From assembly GCA_021827365.1 (NCBI GenBank), contig JAKAWK010000013.1, positions 1 to 32,612 of the forward strand: a DNA stretch of 32,612 nt, given 5' to 3'. Numbering within the stretch: the stretch's first letter is position 1; the number at the start of each line of letters is the position of its first letter. Shown one piece after another: positions 23,981 to 30,866 of the stretch. Both the position numbers and the translations under genes were made by a program. This DNA comes from Nitrospirota bacterium. GTDB lineage: Bacteria; Nitrospirota; Leptospirillia; Leptospirillales; Leptospirillaceae. A model generated the notes under the pieces. It saw nothing but the letters and a program-made list of their open reading frames with translations. It was not told where the DNA came from and searched no databases.

Positions 23981-24402
23981 GATGGGGTCACCGTCCAGGG
24001 ATGAGGATGAGAGGCTCCCGCTGCGGCAAGACCGGATTCCCTAGCGATCAGAGGGAATTGGGAAAAGCGCAGCTCTGCTTCCGGATTTTTTCAGAGGATC
24101 GAGCCATTCCTACGCAAGAAATTTGCCACATCCTCACGCCATGCCAGCGGGGATGACGGGTCCGATATTCGGAGGGGGATTTTGTGGAGCCGGATCTTTT
24201 TAAAGTCTGTGACATGGAGTGGCTCTCAAATTAAACAAATGGAATCTCTCCGTTTTTTCATGAAAAAGACAGAATTTGAGCGGGATTTTGTGTTTGGAAG
24301 ATCGAAATGTCCTGATTCTGGAATTTTTAAAGATCGGAAAACCCGGGATCCAAACGAGTCCTGGCTCTGAAGTCGCCGGTCTTCGATTCGGGAGAGTCCT
24401 CT
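23981..24402. other. Intergenic stretch upstream of the Sel1 gene
   Basis: Part of a 516-bp gap between bcsQ and the Sel1 gene. It is richer in AT from about 24180 to 24350. Short frames on both strands lack ribosome sites and family features. A promoter for the Sel1 gene is expected here on the minus strand, but no good hexamer pair was found. Confidence 0.5.
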
Positions 24403-24464
24403 GTCGGATGTCAGGCTTTTTGACAAGGAGACCTCTTCATGTCAAAAAGCCTGACAGGTCCGAC
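24403..24464. repeat. 62-bp near-perfect palindrome after bcsQ
   Basis: Inner arms of 16 bases match perfectly: GTCAGGCTTTTTGACA at 24410-24425 and TGTCAAAAAGCCTGAC at 24440-24455, with a 14-base loop. Outer arms GTCGGA (24403-24408) and TCCGAC (24459-24464) add six pairs after a 1/3-base bulge. The palindrome starts 32 bp after the bcsQ stop. No T-run directly follows it in the bcsQ direction; on the plus strand eight T residues come nine bases after the stem. It could slow or end bcs transcription, protect the mRNA 3' end, or be a palindromic repeat element. Confidence 0.85.
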
Positions 24465-24496
24465 GTACATTCGTTTTTTTTCGCGCGGGACAGGGT

Positions 24497-25603
24497 CTAA
24501 CCAGCGAGTTTCGCCGAGATCCAGCGGGAGACCTCCGCCATCGAGATCGCTGCCGATGTTTCAGAAAAGACATCGAGAAGGCTCTCTCCCCTGGCCTGGG
24601 CCAGCTCCACAGTGGAATCTTCCGGAATGACAAAGGGACAGAGCCTCCTTGAGAGGATCTGCCGGATTATTTCATAGATGTCCTGGTGCAGGGGATGGTC
24701 CGGAATGAAGCGGTTGAGAACGTAGAATCGTTCGCAGTACCGGTTTTCTTCCCGTTCGAGCCGATCGAAGCTCTTTTCCATATCCTTGACGGAGACAAGG
24801 GAGGGGAGATCGGGCCTGACCGGAGAGAGGAACATGGAGGAAATCCGGAGTGTTTCCTTTAGCTCCTGTCGGGTCATAGGGGGCGAATCAATCAGGACGA
24901 AAGGGTCGGGGTGCCCGGAATTTCCGAAAATGCCAGCAGCCTGTGACACAATCTCATCTCGGAGCCTTGAAAGGGCGTCGGATCCCTCGTTCCCCCGGAG
25001 CTCCTCCGGGTCCGGGCGAACGACAACCATCGGGATGCCTGTTGGCTCATAGGTATGAAAGGTCCAGCTTCGGCCCATCCGAACCGATTCTTCATGCCGA
25101 AAATTCATGAACAGATAGGGGTAAAGGCTTGTTTCGTTCAGGTCGATAAGGAGGCAGGGTCTTCCATGGCGGGCATTTTCGATCGCGAGCACAGAGGAGA
25201 GCGTACTTCGCCCGCTTCCTCCTGCCAGACTGCAAAGGACCAGGAGCGGCCATTTTGAGGGAGGAGAAGGAAGGGCCGGAATCAGATCCGAAACGGCCGC
25301 CTTGAGGCCGGGCCATTCTTCCGCTTCCCCGCCGGCAGCCTGCGGAGCCTCGAGGGGTCTGAAGACCTTCCGGCTCCTTTGTGGAGGGGGAAGGAAGACG
25401 GAAGAAGAGCCACTCTTCCCGGAAAGCCCCTGAAGTCCGAAGGCAGGGGAGGGCGAGGATGGGAGAGATCCCTCTCCCTCACGCCCATAGGTCGTTTCCG
25501 GAGAACGGAGGGGGGGCTTTTCAAATTCGCGGTAGGGCAAGGTGTCATCCCGGGTTGCATGGAAAATTTCCAAAACTCGCTTGATATCAGAGGAAAGACT
25601 CAT
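24497..25603 (-). CDS. bcsQ: BcsQ-type MinD/ParA-like ATPase with BcsR/BcsP-like N-terminal extension
   Basis: A 368-residue protein. Residues about 118-368 form a MinD/ParA-like domain: the P-loop reads AGGSGRSTL (residues 127-135), so both signature lysines are replaced, as also happens in enterobacterial BcsQ; CLLIDLNETSLYPYLF and FVLIDSPPMTRQEL follow. The closing part (VLNRFIPDHPLHQDIYEIIRQ, then LLDVFSETSAAISMAEVSRW) runs parallel to E. coli BcsQ. Residues 1-117 are extra: DIKRVLEIF and YREFEKP resemble the short motif of BcsR/BcsP, a proline-rich linker follows, and KWPLL sits just before the ATPase. Start at 25603 because AGGAG lies six bases upstream; the frame extends into bcsC. It should help place or activate the cellulose synthase at the inner membrane. 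Confidence 0.85.
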   Translation of the reverse strand: MSLSSDIKRVLEIFHATRDDTLPYREFEKPPLRSPETTYGREGEGSLPSSPSPAFGLQGLSGKSGSSSVFLPPPQRSRKVFRPLEAPQAAGGEAEEWPGLKAAVSDLIPALPSPPSKWPLLVLCSLAGGSGRSTLSSVLAIENARHGRPCLLIDLNETSLYPYLFMNFRHEESVRMGRSWTFHTYEPTGIPMVVVRPDPEELRGNEGSDALSRLRDEIVSQAAGIFGNSGHPDPFVLIDSPPMTRQELKETLRISSMFLSPVRPDLPSLVSVKDMEKSFDRLEREENRYCERFYVLNRFIPDHPLHQDIYEIIRQILSRRLCPFVIPEDSTVELAQARGESLLDVFSETSAAISMAEVSRWISAKLAG

Positions 25604-25661
25604 CGTGGGCTCCTGCATGGCATTGCGGTGAGGGAGATTCCTGATTTTGTATTCCCGCGTC

Positions 25662-28583
25662 TCAGTAGAGAAAGTACCACGAGACACCTTCATATCCCCC
25701 GATTCCCGGGAAGGCGGAGGAGTTCAGAAGACCGCCGTCGAAAAGAAGGGAGGAGTGCAGGGGGGCCAGCCAAAGTCGCAGGGCGATTCCTCCCTGGAAG
25801 GCATCATAGGTCGAGTTTCCCTGGGTAATGAATTCGGGACCCAGATCCAGGCGGAAGCGTCGGCTCTCTCCCTCCCAGACAGGCGTGAGATAGCGCATCT
25901 GAAAATAGACATAATCGATGTAACCGGTGAAGTTGGCGAAAAAGTCCAGACCTCCCCCGAGGACATTCCAGAGCAGATCGGTCTGGAGAAAGAGACCGGT
26001 GACGGTTCCGGGGGGTGTGAGAGTCTGGAAGTGCTGGGCGACCGCAATGCCTGCGTCTCCTTCCCAGTACCCGAAGAAGGTCGGGAACCGGATTCCTATG
26101 GCAGGGGTAAGCCCTTCGTAGGATTGGGAGAGGAAGGAGGAGGTGGTGGGTGTCGGATGGTATTCAAAGGTGAAGGCATTTCCCATCAGGAAAAGATGGA
26201 GAAGGGGAGAGGCGCTTTGCCCTGATCCGATCGTATATTGGCCGAGCCCCGTTAACGGAAGGATGTCGCCGACCTGGGCATAGTAGTACTGGGTGTACTG
26301 GGTGAAGGCCGTTTCTCCGGCCATCAGTTCGAGGTGGCCCCTTGACCGGCGTTTCTTTTCTTTTTCGATCACCTCGAGTGCCTTTCGGGCCTGGATCCTG
26401 AGAAGGGAAGGGTCCAGGGGCGCGCTGCCCGACTGCGGGAGAAGACGGAGAGACGACAGGGCCGCCTCGATGTCCCGTTTGGACTCCTCAAAATGTCCCA
26501 GGACCCGGTCATTTTCGGCCAGGGCCAGGAGGATCCGGGGATCACGGGGATGACGGGAAAGGGCCTTTTCAAGCGTTTTTCTGGCTCTTTCCGGATGCCC
26601 CTCGGCCTGATCCAGGCGGGCCTTGAGGACTGAAATTCTGACACTCTCCGGCCACCGCGAGGTGGCCTCTTCGATCCAGACCTCCGCCTCAAGGGTATGC
26701 CCCGTCGTCATGGCCACCCCTGCGGCGGCCTCAAAGGAGCTGACGGTCGAACCGGGTCCAAGGCTCCGGACAAGCCGGTAGGCCTGGGCGTTCTTTCCCT
26801 GAGACTCGAGGATGGCGGCCTCCTGTTCCCGGTAGAAGCGGTCGGCAGGATGGCGTGAGGCATGGATCTTCATAAGTGTGAGCGCCCTGTCGGGGAGGTT
26901 TTTTGACAAGAGGTCCTGTTCCTCCCTCAAGGCCCTGAGGTGATGGAGATTTCGAAGTTCTAAGGTTTCATGGGCTGACAGGCCGGAGGTCTGGTCGAGC
27001 CGGTCCAGAAGGAGTCCCAGGGGGCGATGGCTTCCGGATTTCAGCATGGTCCAGGCCCAGGAAAGTTCGGTGTCAGGCGGTCGGGTCGGGGTCAGGACCA
27101 GGGCTTTTTCGAAAGCCGCCCGGGCTTCGGCGGGATGGCCTGTGTGGGCAAAGACCGATCCCTCGGTCACAAGAAAGTCCGGATTCTCTTCGAGGCGTGT
27201 CCGGAGGGAGGAGGAAAGGGAATCGAGCGTGGATTGAGCCTTGGTCTCCTCTCCCAATCTCTCATAGAGGGTCAGGAGCCCCGCCCAGGCCTGTGTCTCT
27301 CCCGGAGAGAGGGAAAGGGCTCTCCTGTAAAGCTCCACGGCCTTGGAGTCATGGTTCATGCGGGCCGCAAGACGACCCCGGGCAACCAGAAGAACCGGCT
27401 GATCAGGGCGGATACGGTCGGCCTGGTCATAGACCTTGTCGGCAGTCTCGAGGTCTCCGTTCACTTCAGCGGCCCTGGCTTTCTCCATCAGGATCCAGAA
27501 TGAGGTCTGGGATGAAAGGTCCCGACCCTCGGCTTCCTGGTCCCGGGAGAGGGGATGGCGGCGGGCTTGATCAAGCGCCATGCGGGCCTTCCCGAATTGT
27601 TTGAGACCCAGGTAGGAGTAGGAAAGTCCGAGCCAGTAGGCGGGATTTTCCGAATCGCGACCGATGAGGGCCCGGAAACGGGAGACCGCCTTTTTGAATT
27701 GTCCCTCTTCAAGGGACTGGTAGGCCAGGCGGGATTCAGGCCCGGCCGAGAGGGCCAGCCTTTCGGCAAGACGGAGCTGGTCTTCGAGGGCCCGGTCGTG
27801 CGGGTGGACTTCAAGGTAGGACCTGATCTCCGGAATGTTTCGGGGAAGGGTTCCTTCCCAGACTATGACCTGTCTCCAGGAGGCCGTGGCCGTGTCCGAA
27901 ACGGGGGAGGGTTCCAGGGCCATGGGCTTCAGGATGTCGAGGGCATCCCAGCGGGATTTGGGGTTGTAGGAAAGGATCTTCCCGAGCGAGAGGCGGTAGT
28001 GGAGGCTGTCGGGATAAGTGGAGACAAGCGATCTGAGCTGGCGGACCGCCTCCCGGTAACCTTCAGGGGTGCGGGAGAGATCGTTGTAGTATTCAACGGC
28101 ATACTGGGGGGGCGGCGGGTAGGGACCGAAGGCCTTCTGGTAATGGGTGAGGGCCCTCGAATAAAGGTGGCGTGCATCATCTTTTTTGGCTTGGGCAACT
28201 TCCCTGTCCCATTCGGGACCCAGCTGGGCCTCCCTGGAGAAGCCCGGTAGAACAGGATCCATAGGATTCATCGTCCGGAGGACATTGATGTACCTGGCTG
28301 CAAGACGTCGATCCCCCCGCCTGAGAGCGTCGGAGGCGAGACCGATCAGGGCCGGCCTGTTGTTCGGATCGAGGAAGAGAAGCTGGCGGTAGGTTTGGGT
28401 TGCAAGGTCGTCCCGGCCGTGGGCTGTCCAGAACTCAGCCTTCTTTTCCAGTGTCAGGGTGACTGATGTCGCCGCCCGGGCCTCCAACGACGGGCTTCCC
28501 ACGATCAGGGTTAATAAAAACCCTGCGGGTATAAGACGCAGAATCCGGGTATTCAGAGGAAGACTCCCGAGGAGGGGGATCAT
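25662..28583 (-). CDS. bcsC: BcsC-like cellulose export protein: TPR solenoid plus C-terminal outer-membrane barrel
   Basis: A 973-residue protein with a signal peptide (RLIPAGFLLTLIVGSPSLEARA), a long periplasmic TPR region (residues about 40-720, with units such as AYWLGLSYSYLGLKQFGKARMAL and AELYRRALSLSPGETQAWAGL-type patterns), and a C-terminal segment of about 230 residues rich in alternating aromatic and small residues, ending GVSWYFLY, an aromatic end typical of outer-membrane barrels. Its order after bcsB fits BcsC, the channel that guides cellulose out. E. coli BcsC is near 1157 residues and its last domain is longer, so this barrel is short and diverged; GYWEGDAG and RLDLGPEFITQGN recall BcsS-like barrels. 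The ATG at 28583 overlaps the bcsB stop as ATGA. Confidence 0.88.
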   Translation of the reverse strand: MIPLLGSLPLNTRILRLIPAGFLLTLIVGSPSLEARAATSVTLTLEKKAEFWTAHGRDDLATQTYRQLLFLDPNNRPALIGLASDALRRGDRRLAARYINVLRTMNPMDPVLPGFSREAQLGPEWDREVAQAKKDDARHLYSRALTHYQKAFGPYPPPPQYAVEYYNDLSRTPEGYREAVRQLRSLVSTYPDSLHYRLSLGKILSYNPKSRWDALDILKPMALEPSPVSDTATASWRQVIVWEGTLPRNIPEIRSYLEVHPHDRALEDQLRLAERLALSAGPESRLAYQSLEEGQFKKAVSRFRALIGRDSENPAYWLGLSYSYLGLKQFGKARMALDQARRHPLSRDQEAEGRDLSSQTSFWILMEKARAAEVNGDLETADKVYDQADRIRPDQPVLLVARGRLAARMNHDSKAVELYRRALSLSPGETQAWAGLLTLYERLGEETKAQSTLDSLSSSLRTRLEENPDFLVTEGSVFAHTGHPAEARAAFEKALVLTPTRPPDTELSWAWTMLKSGSHRPLGLLLDRLDQTSGLSAHETLELRNLHHLRALREEQDLLSKNLPDRALTLMKIHASRHPADRFYREQEAAILESQGKNAQAYRLVRSLGPGSTVSSFEAAAGVAMTTGHTLEAEVWIEEATSRWPESVRISVLKARLDQAEGHPERARKTLEKALSRHPRDPRILLALAENDRVLGHFEESKRDIEAALSSLRLLPQSGSAPLDPSLLRIQARKALEVIEKEKKRRSRGHLELMAGETAFTQYTQYYYAQVGDILPLTGLGQYTIGSGQSASPLLHLFLMGNAFTFEYHPTPTTSSFLSQSYEGLTPAIGIRFPTFFGYWEGDAGIAVAQHFQTLTPPGTVTGLFLQTDLLWNVLGGGLDFFANFTGYIDYVYFQMRYLTPVWEGESRRFRLDLGPEFITQGNSTYDAFQGGIALRLWLAPLHSSLLFDGGLLNSSAFPGIGGYEGVSWYFLY

Positions 28584-30829
28584 GGACCAGTTCTCCGGAC
28601 TGCAAGGGTTGAAAGAATGCGGGAGAGAATCCCGGCCAGCAAAAGGCTGATTGCAAGAAGGACCATGAGGACGCCCAGCGGATGGGAAAAGAACCAGAAA
28701 CGAAGCAAGGTGAGGGGTGGAAGGTGTCCCAAGGAAAACCGGTCTCCGGGAACGAGGAAGGAGTGGATTCGGCGCGGGCCCACCAGGCTTACCTGGCCGA
28801 ATATGTCGGAAAAGTGCTGCGGGTCGAAGAGGACCCGGTCCATGGAGACCAGGGATTGCTCGCTCACTCCTCCAAGGGAAAGGATGACCCGGCGGGGGGC
28901 CAGGGGCGAGACATCCTCCTCCATGACACCCAGGGGATTCCTGTCTTCCTTGAAGTAGGCGGCCAGGGCTTCCGGACCGTAGGAATCGGGAGGGGGGTTG
29001 GACCAGCGGAGAAGATCCTCCATGCGGCTTTTGAGCCGGATCCGGGAACGAGTTTCCTGGGTGTCCTGGGGGAGAGCCTTGCCGTATCGGAGAAGAAGGG
29101 GGTTGGAGTCGTAGGTTCCGATCAGGATCAGGTTCCTGTTCGAGACAGAGGGAACCCCGTCGGGACCTGTGACGGACAGGTCGACTCCCGGGGATCCTGT
29201 TTCCTGGGCCAGAAAGGCCATGAGATGAAGGAAAACCCTGATATCCCCCTCTCCCGGAGTGTCAGGGAGAACGACGGCCGTTTCCCTGAGGTCGGCGTAC
29301 CGTGTAAAAGGGTATCCCCCGTTGGGGACCAGTCGGAGATTGGGCAGACGGACAAAATGAGGGATACGGTGAAGGTCGAGGGAGGAGTCGCCGAGGATCG
29401 TCCCCCGGAGACGGGTGTTATGGCTCGCCCTGCAGGAGAGGATCCCCGGAATCTCGGACCTGAAATTGAAGTTGAGCTTTAAGACGTTCCGGAACGGGGT
29501 CAGGTCACTCAGCTTCAGAGGAATTGTCTGGTAATGGTCGGCCGGTGTTCCGGATTCGGGGGGGAGGGGAATGGAATCCTGGTATTTCTTGTTGAGAAGA
29601 AGGTCGAGCCGCGAGCGCCCTTCTCCCGGAAGTGTGGAATAACGGTAATGGAGCATCAGGGGAAAGGTGGCGGTGTGAAAGAAAAATAGGTCCGAGGGAA
29701 GTGAAAACCTGAGCGGGATCGAGCCGGTGCCGGTGACTTCGAGCTCTCCTGGCGAGGAGGCGAGGGGGGCGAGTCGGACCGGTTTTTGTGTATCGATCCA
29801 GCGAGGGGCCCCGTTTTTTTCTTTTGAAACCGGAATTTCAACATGGGAGAGGGTCGTCGCAGGTCCCTTGGGGGTGAATTGTCCGAGAGCCAGTCCCAGG
29901 GCTGCGGTCCGGACTTCCTCCGGGGTGCGTCCCAGAATCAGAAGGATCTTCCCGTAGGGATCGGCCGGATTGTCGACCAGGGCCAGGGTCGGACCTGCAA
30001 GGGGCGGAAGCAGGCCGGAAAGGGGAGGAAGAGGGGAGGCCGCGAGCAGGACAAGATTTCCGGTGGGAAGAGACCCGAGATCAACGGGAATCCCCACCGA
30101 AACAGGGAATCTCAGGGGGGCGTTCTCGCTTTTTACGCCGAACCAGGAGGCGGCATACCCGGCGGCTTCAAGAAGCTTGATGTCGCGGCTTCCCATAAGA
30201 AAAGGAATGGTTCGGACCCCGGTCATGGCGTGATAGAGAAAGGGAAGGGGGAGATCGGAGAGCCGGCTGGGAAAATGGATCCGGATCCCGGCCAGGGTGA
30301 TTTGGGTTGCCGGATCTATATGGATGAAATGGCCGGCGTAAATCGTTGAGCAGGGATGCTTCGGATCCTTGGCCACCCGGATCCGGAGGGAATTAAGCGG
30401 GGTGACCAGGTAGGGAGGGATCGGGAAGGTGACGGTCTGCACGGGAAGGGGTCCCTTTTGATCTGGCGGTCCGGGGAGTGTGCCAAGGAGGGTTTCGTTG
30501 ACATCCACCTCGAGACGGGGATAGGGGACGAGCTTCTTTTGGGGCAGGTAGGAATACCGGAGGGTCACCGACCCCTTTTCCACCATTTGACTGGGAGGAA
30601 CCCCGAAGAAGGTCGTTCGGTCCATGCTGCTTCCTGAAAAATCGACCCCATGCTCCCACCCGAGTTCCGAGAGGGTGAATGATTTTGTGAACCCGCTGTA
30701 AGGCGTTCCCATGGCTGGAACGAGGGGCTTCGGCTCCGCGTTGGGAGCTTCGGCAAAGGCCGGCCTTACAAGTGCGGAGAGGGCGAGAAAAAGGAGAAGG
30801 GCCGGGAGAAATCCCGGTCGTTTTATCAT
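28580..30829 (-). CDS. bcsB: Cellulose synthase periplasmic subunit BcsB
   Basis: A 749-residue protein, close to the family length. It has a signal peptide (GFLPALLLFLALSALVRPAFA), two carbohydrate-binding/flavodoxin-like halves rich in beta strands, and a single C-terminal membrane helix (LGVLMVLLAISLLLAGILSRIL, about residues 715-737) by which BcsB anchors next to BcsA. The segment PNGGYPFTRYADLRETAVVLP is a recognisable BcsB landmark, as is LKLNFNFRSEIPGILSCRASHNTRLRGTI upstream of it. It guides the growing glucan through the periplasm and is needed for catalysis. It begins 37 bp after the bcsA stop and overlaps bcsC by four bases. Confidence 0.94.
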   Translation of the reverse strand: MIKRPGFLPALLLFLALSALVRPAFAEAPNAEPKPLVPAMGTPYSGFTKSFTLSELGWEHGVDFSGSSMDRTTFFGVPPSQMVEKGSVTLRYSYLPQKKLVPYPRLEVDVNETLLGTLPGPPDQKGPLPVQTVTFPIPPYLVTPLNSLRIRVAKDPKHPCSTIYAGHFIHIDPATQITLAGIRIHFPSRLSDLPLPFLYHAMTGVRTIPFLMGSRDIKLLEAAGYAASWFGVKSENAPLRFPVSVGIPVDLGSLPTGNLVLLAASPLPPLSGLLPPLAGPTLALVDNPADPYGKILLILGRTPEEVRTAALGLALGQFTPKGPATTLSHVEIPVSKEKNGAPRWIDTQKPVRLAPLASSPGELEVTGTGSIPLRFSLPSDLFFFHTATFPLMLHYRYSTLPGEGRSRLDLLLNKKYQDSIPLPPESGTPADHYQTIPLKLSDLTPFRNVLKLNFNFRSEIPGILSCRASHNTRLRGTILGDSSLDLHRIPHFVRLPNLRLVPNGGYPFTRYADLRETAVVLPDTPGEGDIRVFLHLMAFLAQETGSPGVDLSVTGPDGVPSVSNRNLILIGTYDSNPLLLRYGKALPQDTQETRSRIRLKSRMEDLLRWSNPPPDSYGPEALAAYFKEDRNPLGVMEEDVSPLAPRRVILSLGGVSEQSLVSMDRVLFDPQHFSDIFGQVSLVGPRRIHSFLVPGDRFSLGHLPPLTLLRFWFFSHPLGVLMVLLAISLLLAGILSRILSTLAVRRTGP

Positions 30830-30866
30830 TTCTCGGGGGAGTGAAACGGGGGGATGGCGTCAGTTT

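Noticed and set aside
22832-24004. 390-codon open frame on the plus strand across the Sel1 gene
   Set aside because: It mirrors the repeats of the Sel1 gene: the regular codon pattern of the repeats keeps the opposite strand open. It has no ribosome site or family motif.
24182-24370. 62-codon plus-strand frame between bcsQ and the Sel1 gene
   Set aside because: No ribosome site, composition unlike its neighbours, no motif.
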